Below are positions 8,098 to 17,313 of a DNA stretch of 63,028 nucleotides, piece after piece. The notes beneath the pieces are model-generated. The model was not told the origin of the DNA. It saw nothing but the letters and a program-made list of their open reading frames with translations, and did not search any database. Positions within the stretch are counted from its first letter, which is position 1, and every line of letters begins with the position of its first letter. Source of the stretch: Cohnella thermotolerans DSM 17683 (lineage in GTDB: Bacteria; Bacillota; Bacilli; Paenibacillales; Paenibacillaceae). The stretch spans positions 1 to 63,028 of the forward strand of contig NZ_AUCP01000038.1 of assembly GCF_000429825.1 (NCBI RefSeq). Reading direction: 5' to 3'. The position numbers and the translations under genes are program-made.

Positions 8098-8712
8098 CGC
8101 ATTCGCTCCGACCGGGGCGGAAGCGGCATTCGGTTTCTCCAGCACGCGGTGAAGCCGCATAATTTGATATCCGTTGCACACGAACAGCGGGATAAGACTG
8201 AAGACGAGCGACGACAATTTGCCCGATTGAAACCCCGGCACCGCTTCGATCGCCGTCACCGCGATCATGTAGAACAGCGTCGGCAGCCATGCGCCCGCGG
8301 TCGTCTCCTTGACCTTCCACCAGGCGACCGCGACGGCTCCCGCGCCGAGCGCGAGCGGGACGGCCCAGAACGTAGCCGCGGGGAATTTGCTGTCATAGGT
8401 CCAATAGGCGATTTCAGCCAGGACAAAAAAAGCGATAAAGCCCTGCAGCGCTACCCACAGGTACGGTCTTTTGAAGATGCTCCTGGCTATGTAATTCAAC
8501 ATTAAATACGCAAAAAAGCCCATATGGGCAAAGGCGCCGTACGTCAAGCCGGCCAGCGCCATCATGATGACGTTAAAAAGCCAGTCATCCCCCGTCTTCA
8601 CCACTCGGAATGACGAATCGCACAGAAGCATAACGATTCCCGTGACGAGGGACGCCGCACCCCCGATCAAAATCGTAGTGCCGAACAAAGTCATCCATTT
8701 GCGCAAATTCAA
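8089..8712 (-). CDS. kbaA: KinB-signalling pathway activation protein KbaA
   Basis: 207 aa, mostly hydrophobic, with about six transmembrane segments (first at about 10-30). The start is TTG at 8712 with AGGAGGAATAGCAC just upstream. In B. subtilis KbaA is a membrane protein required for KinB input into the sporulation phosphorelay. Identification rests on the protein and on its place between gerD and pdaB. No kinB is in the window. Confidence 0.85.
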   Translation of the reverse strand: MNLRKWMTLFGTTILIGGAASLVTGIVMLLCDSSFRVVKTGDDWLFNVIMMALAGLTYGAFAHMGFFAYLMLNYIARSIFKRPYLWVALQGFIAFFVLAEIAYWTYDSKFPAATFWAVPLALGAGAVAVAWWKVKETTAGAWLPTLFYMIAVTAIEAVPGFQSGKLSSLVFSLIPLFVCNGYQIMRLHRVLEKPNAASAPVGANASR

Positions 8713-8780
8713 GTGCTATTCCTCCTCTGTCAGTCCTCCTCCATTTTACCACGATCATGCCAAAAAGCCATGAAAGCCCC

Positions 8781-8811
8781 CTTATATTCGCCCCAGGCGC
8801 GTCGCATACTA
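8781..8811 (+). promoter_or_regulatory. Candidate sigma-G promoter of gerD
   Basis: CATACTA (8805-8811) fits the sigma-G -10 well. CTTATA (8781-8786) sits 18 nt upstream as a weak -35. It lies 34 bp before the gerD start, consistent with forespore expression of gerD in B. subtilis. Confidence 0.45.
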
Positions 8812-8845
8812 CTCACAGAAAGCCCCACGAAGGGAGTAGTCGGGA

Positions 8846-9526
8846 ATGCGCCATCGTTTGCCATGGCTTAGCGCCATGCTCGGACTTGCCGTCATGCTGA
8901 CTTCCTGCGGAACGGAGTCGAGCAGCGGCGGCGAGCAAATGAGTTACAAAGACGTAAAGTCGATGGTTATCGACATTCTCGGTTCGAGCGAAGCCCAGCA
9001 AGCGCTTGAGAAGGCTTCGGCAGCCAAATACGGGACGAGCAGTCTGCATATGCAGAGCATCACGCCGGCGGATCAGGAGCAAATTCGGATTGCCGTCAAG
9101 GACGTGCTGACTTCTTCGGAATACGACAGAGTGCTTCGGGGCATTATGACGGATCCCAAATTCGCGGGCGAATTCGCCAAGGCGGTCAGCAAGGACAACA
9201 AGCAGATCCATAGGGATTTGCTCAAGGATCCTTCGTATCAGAAAGAATTGGTCAGCGTCTTGAAGAGCAAGGATATGCAGACGGTGATGCTCGAAGCGAT
9301 GAAGACGAGCGAATACCGGACGCAGATGATGAGCGCCGTGCAGGAAGCGGTGCAGAATCCGATCTTCAAGCTGGAGATTATGAAAATGCTGCAGAGCGTC
9401 GTGAAAGAGCAGCTTACGCCGACTCCGAAGAAATCGTCGGAAGGCGGCAATTCGGGCGGAGAATCCGAAGGCGGCGGCGATCAGGGAGATCAAGGCGACC
9501 AAGGCTCCGGAGGCGGCGGCTCCTAA
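8846..9526 (+). CDS. gerD: Spore germination lipoprotein GerD
   Basis: 226 aa. The signal peptide ends in the lipobox VMLTSC (Cys21), so it is a lipid-anchored protein of the spore inner membrane. The helical core (about 35-190) carries repeated acidic/Lys-rich helices. The C-terminus (about 195-226) is a low-complexity Gly/Asp/Gln tail. GerD is needed for normal nutrient germination and for germinant-receptor clustering. The start follows AAGGGAG. A bidirectional terminator separates it from salA. Confidence 0.92.
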   Translation: MRHRLPWLSAMLGLAVMLTSCGTESSSGGEQMSYKDVKSMVIDILGSSEAQQALEKASAAKYGTSSLHMQSITPADQEQIRIAVKDVLTSSEYDRVLRGIMTDPKFAGEFAKAVSKDNKQIHRDLLKDPSYQKELVSVLKSKDMQTVMLEAMKTSEYRTQMMSAVQEAVQNPIFKLEIMKMLQSVVKEQLTPTPKKSSEGGNSGGESEGGGDQGDQGDQGSGGGGS

Positions 9527-9530
9527 CGAA

Positions 9531-9556
9531 GAAAAACCGGCCTCGGCCGGTTTTTC
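9531..9556. terminator. Bidirectional terminator between gerD and salA
   Basis: Nearly perfect palindrome GAAAAACCGGC-CTCG-GCCGGTTTTTC, with T-runs usable on both strands. It serves the convergent genes gerD (+) and salA (-). Confidence 0.85.
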
Positions 9557-9566
9557 TCGTCGCTCG

Positions 9567-10703
9567 TCATTTTTCGCAGCGGGCGATGATCTTCCTCGCA
9601 AGCTCGGTATACTCCTGTCCGATCGCCGTGTCCGCCTTGTACACGGAGGGGGAGAAGTTGGGCTCGAGCGGATGGTTGTCGGGCGCTCCGAGCGGGAATT
9701 GGGCGAGCAGATCGGTATGGAGCGTCTCGGCCAGCTTCCCTCCGCCTCCCCGCCCGAATACATACTCCCGTTCGCCGCTCTTGCTCTCGTACCAGGACAT
9801 ATTCTCGACGACGCCCAGCACCTCGTGGTTTGTCTTGATGGCCATAGCGCCAGCCCTGGCGGCAACGAACGCCGCCGTGGCGTGCGGAGTCGTCACGATG
9901 ATCTCCTTGCTGTGCGGGAGAATCTGATGGACGTCCAGCGCGACGTCCCCGGTGCCCGGCGGCAGATCAAGCAGAACGTAGTCCAACTCGCCCCAGTCGA
10001 TCTCGAGGAAGAAGTTGCGCAGCATCCGGCCCAGCATCGGCCCCCGCCAGACGACCGGGCTGTTGTCTTCGACGAAGAAGCCCATCGAGATGACTTTGAC
10101 GCCGAACCGCTCGACCGGCTTGATCTTGTTGCCCACCTGCTGCGGACGCTCTTCGATTCCCATCATGTCGGGAACGCTGAAACCGTAAATATCGCAATCC
10201 ATCAACCCGACCCGCTTGCCGCACCGCGCCAGGGCCGCGGCCAAATTGACCGTCACTGTCGACTTGCCGACCCCGCCTTTGCCGCTCGCGATCGCAATGA
10301 ATTGCGTCTTGCTGTCCGGGCGAAGCAAGGGACTTGCCTCCAGACCGGCCGAATGTCCCTTCACGGGCGCGGCTCCTTGGGCGGACGGGTTGCCGGAAGG
10401 AGCGGAGGGTTGCCCTTGCGCCGGTCCCTTCAGCTTCGACAGCGTCTCCGCCTTCTCGTGCTCGGTCATCGGCCGGACGCGGATGTGCGGGTCGTCGGCA
10501 TGGAGGGTGCCGAGCGCCGCGGCGAGCTCCTCCTCGAGCTTGGCGGACTTGTCCAGGCTGTCGGGATGGAGAACGGCCGTCAGGGAGACGGCGCCTTCCC
10601 GAACGACGACATCCCTGACGAGGCCGAGCGCGACGAGCGGTTGCTTCAGCGTAGGCTCGACAACCGATTTTAACGCTTCCAATACGTTATCCCTAGTAAT
10701 CAT
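9567..10703 (-). CDS. salA: Mrp/NBP35-family P-loop ATPase (SalA)
   Basis: 378 aa. The N-terminal MIP18/DUF59-like domain (about 1-90) is followed by a Pro/Ala-rich linker and an Mrp ATPase domain. The deviant Walker A is SGKGGVGKST (about 140) with DCDIYGFSVPDMMG behind it. Family members act as Fe-S cluster carriers. In B. subtilis SalA also represses scoC and so affects exoprotease production. The ribosome site is weak (GAGGGCTGG). It lies 61 bp downstream of cwlD, in the B. subtilis order. Confidence 0.88.
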   Translation of the reverse strand: MITRDNVLEALKSVVEPTLKQPLVALGLVRDVVVREGAVSLTAVLHPDSLDKSAKLEEELAAALGTLHADDPHIRVRPMTEHEKAETLSKLKGPAQGQPSAPSGNPSAQGAAPVKGHSAGLEASPLLRPDSKTQFIAIASGKGGVGKSTVTVNLAAALARCGKRVGLMDCDIYGFSVPDMMGIEERPQQVGNKIKPVERFGVKVISMGFFVEDNSPVVWRGPMLGRMLRNFFLEIDWGELDYVLLDLPPGTGDVALDVHQILPHSKEIIVTTPHATAAFVAARAGAMAIKTNHEVLGVVENMSWYESKSGEREYVFGRGGGGKLAETLHTDLLAQFPLGAPDNHPLEPNFSPSVYKADTAIGQEYTELARKIIARCEK

Positions 10704-10764
10704 CAGTTCCAGCCCTCGCTTGTATAAGCATTGTCTCCTCCATTATAGCACACGGGAGCCCCCC

Positions 10765-11562
10765 TTACTGCCGCGTCTTCGGGGGCGGGCCCTCCCCGGC
10801 GCTATACCGGAGAATTCCGCGATACAAGGCGGCGGCGACCTTCTTCTGGTAGTTCTCGTCGGCCAGCATCCGGGCTTCCCCGGGATTGGACAAGAAGCCG
10901 ATCTCCACCAGAGCCGCCGGCATCGGGAGCGATTTGAGCAAATAAACCGTGCTGTTCGTAAGCGCCGTCCGGTTCGTATTGCCAAGCGTCTCCTTGATTT
11001 CTCCCTGAATGACCGTGGCGAGCCGGGCGCTGTCAGGCACGTTCGGAGAATAGAAAGTCTGAGCGCCCGACCATTTCGACGAAGGCACGCTGTTCAGATG
11101 GATGCTGACCGCCAGATCCGCTTTGCGTTCCTGAATCGTCTGCACTCTTCTTTTCAAATCCTCCGTCTTCCGCTTCGAATAGCCCTTGACGCCTTCCTCC
11201 GCCAGGTCGTAATCGCCTTCCCGCGTAAGAATGACAAGGGCCCCCGCTTGCTGCAGGTAGTCCCGCAAATAGAGCGCGATGGCCAGGTTGATGTCCTTCT
11301 CGATCACGCCGTCGCGGCTCACCGCCCCGCCGTCCGCTCCCCCGTGGCCGGCGTCGAGCGCGATCACTTTGCCCGTCAGCGGCGTCGTCCAGAACGTCCA
11401 CGTTTTGGCCGAAGGCATCTCGGTGGACAGAACCGCGCCCGCCAGCACAAGCAGCGCCGCGACCGACAGCAGCCGCAGCCATCCGCTTCGGGTGATCCAT
11501 ACGACCAATCCGTAACGCCGTCCTTGCGGCTTATGACCGTTCTTGCGATCGTCATTGAACAC
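10765..11562 (-). CDS. cwlD: N-acetylmuramoyl-L-alanine amidase CwlD
   Basis: 265 aa from GTG 11562, chosen because GAGGTGG stands 6 nt upstream. The open frame to 11661 has no family support. A single N-terminal transmembrane segment or signal (about 25-45) is followed by an Amidase_3 domain. Zinc/catalytic residues are visible in DAGHGGADGG, EKDIN, SIHLNS and LVEIGFLSN. CwlD removes peptide side chains so that muramic-delta-lactam can be made in the spore cortex, which marks the cortex for germination hydrolases. Confidence 0.9.
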   Translation of the reverse strand: MFNDDRKNGHKPQGRRYGLVVWITRSGWLRLLSVAALLVLAGAVLSTEMPSAKTWTFWTTPLTGKVIALDAGHGGADGGAVSRDGVIEKDINLAIALYLRDYLQQAGALVILTREGDYDLAEEGVKGYSKRKTEDLKRRVQTIQERKADLAVSIHLNSVPSSKWSGAQTFYSPNVPDSARLATVIQGEIKETLGNTNRTALTNSTVYLLKSLPMPAALVEIGFLSNPGEARMLADENYQKKVAAALYRGILRYSAGEGPPPKTRQ

Positions 11563-11668
11563 AAAAATCCACCTCGTCCCGGGGAAATACGCTACATCAT
11601 ATGGGACAAGGTGGACAAATATTCGTATGGAGCGATCGTCGGACCGCCGCCAGTCAAGCATTCGGTCG

Positions 11669-12847
11669 TTAGATGGCGTAGGTTTTGCTTTGTTCGGCCA
11701 TGCCTTCGATCAAAATTTTCGCCACTTCGGGGCGGGAAAACTCCGGCGGCGGGCAGATGCCGTCGCGCAGCATCGCGCGAACCTTCGTGCCGGACAGCGT
11801 CAGATGGTCTTCCTTGCCGTGCGGGCACGTCTTGCTCGAAGCCATGTTGCCGCATTTCGTGCAGAAGAAGCTGTGCTCGAAGTACAGCGGCGTAATGCCC
11901 AGCTCTTCGGCCGTAAACGTGCGAAGCAAATCTTGCGCTTCATACGTTCCGTAATAGTCGCCTACGCCCGCGTGGTCGCGGCCGACGATGAAGTGGGTGC
12001 AGCCGTAGTTCTTGCGCACGATCGCGTGGAAGATCGCTTCCCGCGGGCCCGCATAGCGCATGGCGGCCGGGAAAACGCCCAGGAAGACGCGATCTTTCGG
12101 ATAATAATTTTCCAGCAGCGCAACATAGCTCTTCATCCGGACGTTCGCCGGCACATCGTCCGACTTCGTCTCGCCGACGAGCGGGTTGAGGAACAGCGCG
12201 TCGACGATCTCCATCGCAGCCTTCTGGATGTACTCGTGGGCGCGGTGGACCGGATTCCGGGTCTGGAACCCGACGACCGTTCTCCAACCCTTCTCCGCGA
12301 AAATGCGGCGGGTTTCCGCCGGGTCGAAGTAGTACTCGTTGAACTTCTCCGGCTGCGGACGGTTCAGCACGCGAACCGGTCCGCCGACGTACACGTCCGG
12401 ACGGTCGAACAGCTTGCGTACGCCCGGGTGCTCGATATCGTCCGTCTTGAACACCTGGACCGCTTCGTGCCGCTTATCCGGCGTGTAGATGCTCTCGACG
12501 TCGATGACGCCGTAGACGACTCCATCCGTCTCGCCGACCAGCGCCGCTTGCTTCCCAACGGCCAAAGCCGCCGCCTGATCGTTCGTAACGGTGAGCGTAA
12601 TCGGAATGCTCCAGACGGTTCCGTCGGCCAGGCGCATGCCGTTCACGACGGAGTCGTAATCTTCCTTGTTCATAAATCCGGCGAGCGGGCTGAACGCCCC
12701 GACGCCGATCAGGTCCAAATCCGATACGGTCCAAGCGTTGACCGGGATTTGCGGGAGTCCGGCCGCAGCTTGAAGCAACGCCTCGCGCTCCGCTCCCTCG
12801 ACAATCCGGTTCACCAACGTTCCGCCATGCGGCTTAATCGCGCTCAT
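11669..12847 (-). CDS. sat: Sulfate adenylyltransferase (ATP sulfurylase)
   Basis: 392 aa, single-domain bacterial/archaeal-type ATP sulfurylase (PUA-like N-terminus, then the ATP-sulfurylase domain). The motifs [12 protein letters not shown] and [12 protein letters not shown] bind ATP and sulfate. A C-terminal cysteine group [18 protein letters not shown] may bind zinc. It converts sulfate and ATP to APS. It follows cysH by 27 bp and is probably in the same transcript. No cysP or cysC is present in the window. Confidence 0.93.
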   Translation of the reverse strand: MSAIKPHGGTLVNRIVEGAEREALLQAAAGLPQIPVNAWTVSDLDLIGVGAFSPLAGFMNKEDYDSVVNGMRLADGTVWSIPITLTVTNDQAAALAVGKQAALVGETDGVVYGVIDVESIYTPDKRHEAVQVFKTDDIEHPGVRKLFDRPDVYVGGPVRVLNRPQPEKFNEYYFDPAETRRIFAEKGWRTVVGFQTRNPVHRAHEYIQKAAMEIVDALFLNPLVGETKSDDVPANVRMKSYVALLENYYPKDRVFLGVFPAAMRYAGPREAIFHAIVRKNYGCTHFIVGRDHAGVGDYYGTYEAQDLLRTFTAEELGITPLYFEHSFFCTKCGNMASSKTCPHGKEDHLTLSGTKVRAMLRDGICPPPEFSRPEVAKILIEGMAEQSKTYAI

Positions 12848-12874
12848 GTTCTTGTCGATTCTCCTCTGCCGTCA

Positions 12875-13567
12875 TTATTTGTGCAAGCCGCACTCGGTCT
12901 TCTCGAAGCCGGACCAGCGTCCCGCCCGCGGATCTTCGCCCGGCATAACAGGGCGCGTGCAATGTTCGCAGCCGATGCTCGGGTAGTTCTGATCGTGCAG
13001 CGGGTTGTAAATGATGTCGTTGGCGCGGATGTAATCCCATACGTCGTCGGACGTCCAGCTGGCCAGCGGATTGAACTTCACCAGTCCGAATTTGGTATCG
13101 TACTCCACTTTCTTCGCGTTGGCCCGGGTCGGGGCCTGATCGCGGCGAATGCCCGTAATCCAGGCATCGTACTGGCCGAGAATCCGCGTCAGCGGCTCGA
13201 CTTTGCGAATGTTGCAGCAGGCGTTCGGGTCTCTCTTCCACAGCTCCTCGCCATGCTGGGCCGCCTGCTCTTCCGGCGTCAGCTTCGGCTTCACCTGAAC
13301 GAACGTCAAGCCGTATTTCTCGCTCAGCCGGTCGCGCGTTTCGTACGTTTCCTTGAAGTGAAAGTCCGTATCCAAATAGAAGATGTCCGTGGAACGTCTA
13401 ATTTTCTGAATCATATCGACCAGCACAACGTCTTCGGCGCCGAAGCTGCATGCGAACGTAATGTTCGGGAACGTCTCGACGGCCCACTTGATGACCGTCT
13501 CTGCGGACGCATTCTCGAATTCCTCCGCTTTCTCGCGGATGAGCGCTTCCTTCTCCAACAAATTCAT
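12875..13567 (-). CDS. cysH: Phosphoadenylyl/adenylyl-sulfate reductase CysH
   Basis: 230 aa from the ATG at 13567 behind AGGGGG. The frame extends to 13612, but that part lacks family support. Four Fe-S ligand cysteines are present: CC at 117-118 and CEHC at 200-203. The catalytic cysteine lies in the C-terminal ECGLHK (Cys226). The paired-cysteine pattern is that of [4Fe-4S] enzymes that reduce APS (and often PAPS) with thioredoxin. With sat it makes sulfite from sulfate. The lack of an APS kinase here fits direct APS reduction. Confidence 0.93.
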   Translation of the reverse strand: MNLLEKEALIREKAEEFENASAETVIKWAVETFPNITFACSFGAEDVVLVDMIQKIRRSTDIFYLDTDFHFKETYETRDRLSEKYGLTFVQVKPKLTPEEQAAQHGEELWKRDPNACCNIRKVEPLTRILGQYDAWITGIRRDQAPTRANAKKVEYDTKFGLVKFNPLASWTSDDVWDYIRANDIIYNPLHDQNYPSIGCEHCTRPVMPGEDPRAGRWSGFEKTECGLHK

Positions 13568-13613
13568 CCGAATAACCCCCTGTTGACAAGTAGGTACACA
13601 ACATAGCATCAAA

Positions 13614-13642
13614 ATTATACGTTATCTTATCGGATTATACAA
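13614..13642 (-). promoter_or_regulatory. Sigma-A promoter of cysH-sat
   Basis: Minus-strand TTGTAT (13642-13637), 17-nt spacer and a perfect TATAAT (13619-13614). It lies about 45 nt upstream of the cysH start. No clear S-box or T-box structure is visible in the short leader. Confidence 0.6.
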
Positions 13643-13704
13643 TGTATTCGACCATTTCTTTCGTTGGCCATCATTTGGCTAAAAAAGCAAGATCCTGGAG
13701 GATG

Positions 13705-13745
13705 CAAAAATGCCTTCCAGCCGTCGACAGACAGCGGGAAGGCAT
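13705..13745 (-). terminator. Terminator of rplM-rpsI
   Basis: Minus-strand stem ATGCCTTCC (13745-13737) pairs with GGAAGGCAT (13718-13710) and is followed by TTTTGC. It separates rpsI from the cysH promoter. Confidence 0.8.
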
Positions 13746-13757
13746 GGGTATAGCCTC

Positions 13758-14150
13758 TTAACGTTTGGAGAACTGAGGCGCGCGGCGAGCCGCTTTGAGA
13801 CCGTATTTCTTCCGTTCCTTCATCCGCGGATCGCGGGTCAGGAAGCCGGCTTTCTTCAGCGTGGAGCGAAGCTCCGGATCGGCTTTGAGCAGCGCGCGGG
13901 AAATGCCGTGGCGGATGGCGCCGGCTTGGCCGGAAATGCCGCCGCCGTTGGCCAATACGATAACGTCGTATTTGCCGTCGGTTTCCGTCAGGACAAGCGG
14001 TTGCTTGACGATCAGCTTGAGCGTGTCCAGACCGAAATAATCGTTGATGTCGCGTTTGTTGATCGTGATACGGCCTTCACCCGGTACGAGACGAACGCGC
14101 GCAACCGAATGCTTCCGTCGGCCTGTTCCAATATAATTCGCTTGAGCCAT
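13758..14150 (-). CDS. rpsI: 30S ribosomal protein S9
   Basis: 130 aa, the usual length for Bacilli. It shows the N-terminal [16 protein letters not shown] motif and the basic C-terminal tail ending in APQFSKR, which reaches the P-site tRNA. It follows rplM by 20 bp, as in most bacteria, and the pair has its own promoter and leader. Confidence 0.97.
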   Translation of the reverse strand: MAQANYIGTGRRKHSVARVRLVPGEGRITINKRDINDYFGLDTLKLIVKQPLVLTETDGKYDVIVLANGGGISGQAGAIRHGISRALLKADPELRSTLKKAGFLTRDPRMKERKKYGLKAARRAPQFSKR

Positions 14151-14170
14151 TGGTAGGTCCTCCCTTTCGA

Positions 14171-14608
14171 TTAACCGCGAAGTTCGTAAACTTCAGGTTG
14201 TTGGGCTTGGTGCGGATGCTCCGCGCCAGCGTATACTTTCAACTTCGTCTTCAGCTGATGGCCGAGCTTGTTCTTCGGCAGCATGCCGTGAACCGCCAGT
14301 TCGATCAGACGTTCCGGTCTCTTGGCGAGCATATCGCCGGCCGTCGTCGTCTTGAGTCCGCCCGGATAGTGGGAGTGCGTGTAGTATTTCTTCTGTTGCA
14401 GCTTCTTGCCGGTCAGAACGATCTTCTCCGCGTTGATAATGACGACGAAATCGCCGGTATCGACATGAGGAGTGAATTCCGGTTTATGTTTGCCGCGGAT
14501 CAGGGATGCGGCTTCGGTAGCGAGACGGCCGAGGGTTTGGCCCGCAGCGTCGATGACGTACCATTTGCGTTCGACTTCGTTCGGCTTCGCCATATAAGTT
14601 GTACGCAT
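14171..14608 (-). CDS. rplM: 50S ribosomal protein L13
   Basis: 145 aa from the ATG at 14608, with GGAGGATCACCC in front. It carries the family signatures [19 protein letters not shown] and [16 protein letters not shown]13 is an early 23S assembly protein. The frame remains open upstream into the leader, but the additional residues are not conserved. Confidence 0.97.
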   Translation of the reverse strand: MRTTYMAKPNEVERKWYVIDAAGQTLGRLATEAASLIRGKHKPEFTPHVDTGDFVVIINAEKIVLTGKKLQQKKYYTHSHYPGGLKTTTAGDMLAKRPERLIELAVHGMLPKNKLGHQLKTKLKVYAGAEHPHQAQQPEVYELRG

Positions 14609-14800
14609 GGGTGATCCTCCTTCTAATTCATTGTATTCCGTTATATGTCCATCGACATATTCGTTCATTATCATCGGTTGGGAATGACTTCGTCCGATTG
14701 TCCGGATCCTTGCCGTCTTCGGGATGGAAGGCCCAGCGGACGCATGTCAAAAGGCGGCTTATCTTCACCGGGGCCGTGGGATAGCCATGAAGAAAGCACA
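14609..14800 (-). promoter_or_regulatory. Probable L13 (rplM) leader RNA
   Basis: About 190 nt of leader lie between the promoter at 14807-14835 and rplM. The upstream half contains GGCTAT ... ATAAGCC complementarity and several GC-rich segments (CCGCTGGGCC, GAAGACGGC). Bacilli carry an autoregulatory L13 leader at this place. I infer that this is one from position and structure, not from a covariance match. Confidence 0.5.
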
Positions 14801-14806
14801 AAATTT

Positions 14807-14835
14807 ATTGTACAGCATAAGCCCTGGTTTCGCAA
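14807..14835 (-). promoter_or_regulatory. Sigma-A promoter of rplM-rpsI
   Basis: Minus-strand TTGCGA (14835-14830), 17-nt spacer and TACAAT (14812-14807). It lies just before the end of truA, and no terminator is seen between truA and this promoter. Confidence 0.65.
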
Positions 14836-14857
14836 GCAAATCTTCGCTTTACAAGCG

Positions 14858-15670
14858 TTATCTTCTGCGATTCATCGCCGCTTCCCAATCAATTCCCCAC
14901 TCCGGTCCGTACTCTACGTTCATGAGCGTCAGACCGTGGGCGACGGCGGTCGGTCCCGCCTTGCTGCGGTCCTTGGCCGCCAGAATCTTCGGAATGTCTT
15001 CGGGCTGCCGCTTGCCTTCTCCGACCTGAATCAACGTGCCGGCGATGATTCTCACCATGTTGTAGAGGAAACCGTTGCCGGTGACGAAGAGGCTTGCCTT
15101 CCCCCGCCCGTCCGCCACCGACCCGTCTCCGCCCGGCTCCACCGTCAGCTTCGCCTCGTAGAGCGTACGTACGTGGTTCGGCTGCGTGGAGTGAGGCGAC
15201 GCGAACGAAGTGAAGTCGTGCTCGCCGAGCAAATGGACAAGCCCTTCCCGCATGGCGTCAAAGCGAAGCGGGGTCGGATGATGGAACACGTACTTGCGTT
15301 CGAACACGTCGGGAAAACGGCAGCTGTTGATCGTATATTTGTAAGTTTTGCGGATGGCGGATAGACGGGCGTGGAACGTGTCCGGCACGCTCACGGCCGC
15401 CCGGACGACGATGTCGTCGGGGAGGCGGCTGTTCAGCGCCAGCGCCCAGCGGTCCACCGGAATGGACGAAGCGGTGCGGAAATGAACGACTTGCCCCCGC
15501 GCGTGAACGCCGGCGTCCGTGCGCCCGGAGCCGTGGATTTTCAAGCTCTCGCCCGTCAGAATCCGGATCGCCGCCTCCAGCTTGTCCTGGATCGTCCGGC
15601 CTCCCGGCTGGCTTTGAAACCCCTGATAGCCCGTTCCGTCATAGCTTACGAGCAAGCAAATATTTTGCAT
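14858..15670 (-). CDS. truA: tRNA pseudouridine(38-40) synthase TruA
   Basis: 270 aa from the ATG at 15670 behind GGAGGGG. The extra 57 codons to 15841 run through the rplQ terminator and are not coding. The catalytic Asp52 sits in GSGRTDAGVHARGQ. YDGTGYQGFQ (10-19) and the C-terminal GNGFLYNMVRIIAGTL are family marks. It modifies the tRNA anticodon arm at positions 38-40. In B. subtilis the ECF transporter genes ecfA1-ecfA2-ecfT separate rplQ from truA. They are absent here. Confidence 0.95.
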   Translation of the reverse strand: MQNICLLVSYDGTGYQGFQSQPGGRTIQDKLEAAIRILTGESLKIHGSGRTDAGVHARGQVVHFRTASSIPVDRWALALNSRLPDDIVVRAAVSVPDTFHARLSAIRKTYKYTINSCRFPDVFERKYVFHHPTPLRFDAMREGLVHLLGEHDFTSFASPHSTQPNHVRTLYEAKLTVEPGGDGSVADGRGKASLFVTGNGFLYNMVRIIAGTLIQVGEGKRQPEDIPKILAAKDRSKAGPTAVAHGLTLMNVEYGPEWGIDWEAAMNRRR

Positions 15671-15727
15671 GCGCTGCTGCCCCTCCGCTCCATCGAATGC
15701 GATGAGCGCGACCGCGCCGATCGGCAC

Positions 15728-15767
15728 AAAAAAAGGATGATCCGAATACGAGTTCGGTCCATCCTTT
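15728..15767 (-). terminator. Terminator behind rplQ
   Basis: Two-part stem on the minus strand: AAAGGATG with CATCCTTT outside, and CCGAA with TTCGG inside, followed by a run of eight Ts. It ends the long spc/alpha transcription unit. Confidence 0.9.
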
Positions 15768-15779
15768 CTTGTTCCGGTC

Positions 15780-16145
15780 TTACGCGCGATCGACGAGCTC
15801 GAGGTACACCATCGGGGCGGAATCGCCGCGACGGGGCCCAAGCTTCAAGATGCGAGTGTATCCGCCCGGACGTTCCGCATAACGCGTCGCCAAATCGGAG
15901 AACAACTTCTGGATGGCGTCTTGATCGCCGTTCAGGGATTCCCGACGCACGAATGCCGCTGCCTGACGGCGGGCATGAAGATCGCCGCGCTTGGCCAGCG
16001 TAATCAATTTCTCGGCGATGGAACGCACTTCCTTGGCTTTCGCCTCGGTCGTTTGGATGCGTTCATAAAGGAACAGGTCGGTTACCAGATCGCGGAAGAG
16101 CGCCTTCCGGGAGCTGGAGTCGCGACTCAGTTTTTGGTAAGCCAT
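15780..16145 (-). CDS. rplQ: 50S ribosomal protein L17
   Basis: 121 aa, a normal length. It starts with [19 protein letters not shown] and has the conserved [13 protein letters not shown] region and the C-terminal [14 protein letters not shown] end. It is the last gene of the alpha operon, 33 bp after rpoA, and is followed by a strong terminator. Confidence 0.97.
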   Translation of the reverse strand: MAYQKLSRDSSSRKALFRDLVTDLFLYERIQTTEAKAKEVRSIAEKLITLAKRGDLHARRQAAAFVRRESLNGDQDAIQKLFSDLATRYAERPGGYTRILKLGPRRGDSAPMVYLELVDRA

Positions 16146-16178
16146 CGTTTTCCCTCCTTGCTGCTTATTCTGCCTAGC

Positions 16179-17123
16179 TTATTCTTCGACACGCAATCCG
16201 AGACCGAGCTCCTCGAGCTTCTCTTGCACTTCCTCCAGCGACTTGCGTCCCAGGTTGCGGACCTTCATCATGTCTTCTTCGGATTTGGTGATCAGCTCTT
16301 GCACCGTGTTGATGCCGGCGCGTTTGAGGCAGTTGTAGGAGCGGACGGACAGATCGAGCTCTTCGATCGTCATCTCGAGCACTTTCTCTTTCTTGTCCTC
16401 TTCCTTCTCCTTCATCGTCTCGGTGTCCTTGGCTTCGTCCGTTAGTCCGACGAACAACGACAAGTGATCCGTCAGGATCTTCGCGCCCAAACTGACCGCT
16501 TCTTCCGGTCGAATACTGCCGTCCGTCCACACTTCGAGCGTGAGCTTGTCATAGTTGGTCACTTGGCCGACACGGGTGTTTTCGACTTTATAGTTAACGC
16601 GGGTAATAGGCGTGTAGATCGAGTCGACGGGAATGACCCCGATCGGCTGATCTTCCTTCTTGTTGCGATCCGCCGGGACGTAACCACGTCCCTGTCTGGC
16701 AAAAATGCGCATATGAAGGCGCGCACCGGAAGCCAGAGTCGCGATATGCAAATCCGGGTTAAGAATTTCCACATCGCTGTCCGCTCGAATGTCGCCGGCC
16801 GTCACGACGCCTTCGCCTTCAGCATCAATCTCGAGCACTTTCTCCTCGTCGGAATGAATCTTCAGCGAAAGGCGCTTCAGATTGAGGATAATTTCGGTCA
16901 CATCCTCAATGACGCCCGGAACGGTGGAGAACTCGTGAAGAACTCCGTCGATCTGCACCGAATTGACGGCGGCGCCCGGCAAGGACGACAGCAGAATGCG
17001 GCGGAGGGAATTGCCCAACGTCATCCCGTAGCCGCGTTCGAGCGGCTCCACGACGAAACGTCCGTACCTCTTGTCTTCCTGGATCTCCACGGACTCGATT
17101 TTCGGCTTCTCGATCACAATCAC
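16179..17123 (-). CDS. rpoA: DNA-directed RNA polymerase subunit alpha
   Basis: 314 aa if started at GTG 17123, the third codon of the frame. That start is 9 nt after GGAGG and gives the length usual in Bacillus. The ATG at 17129 would be only 3 nt from the ribosome site. The N-terminal dimerisation domain ([17 protein letters not shown]) and C-terminal domain ([25 protein letters not shown]) are complete. The alpha dimer scaffolds polymerase assembly, and the C-terminal domain contacts UP elements and activators. Confidence 0.96.
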   Translation of the reverse strand: MIVIEKPKIESVEIQEDKRYGRFVVEPLERGYGMTLGNSLRRILLSSLPGAAVNSVQIDGVLHEFSTVPGVIEDVTEIILNLKRLSLKIHSDEEKVLEIDAEGEGVVTAGDIRADSDVEILNPDLHIATLASGARLHMRIFARQGRGYVPADRNKKEDQPIGVIPVDSIYTPITRVNYKVENTRVGQVTNYDKLTLEVWTDGSIRPEEAVSLGAKILTDHLSLFVGLTDEAKDTETMKEKEEDKKEKVLEMTIEELDLSVRSYNCLKRAGINTVQELITKSEEDMMKVRNLGRKSLEEVQEKLEELGLGLRVEE

Positions 17124-17313
17124 AACCATACCCCTCCTTCAAAACGTCGCTGCGATGCTGACGTTGCCGATTGCTTACCCTGACCGTACAGCTGCCGATT
17201 CGTGCTGTGCCACGCTCGCTTGACGCAAGCCCAAAGGGTAAACCTTGTAGTATGCCTAACCATTACAACCATTATTCACAAGTTGTTCTTGTTTGATACC
17301 ACAGCGGCTTTGA

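Noticed and set aside
17272..17280. Exact TTATTCACA upstream of rpoA
   Set aside because: It stands alone. One or two exact matches to TTATNCACA are expected by chance in a window of this size, so it is not taken as a DnaA site.
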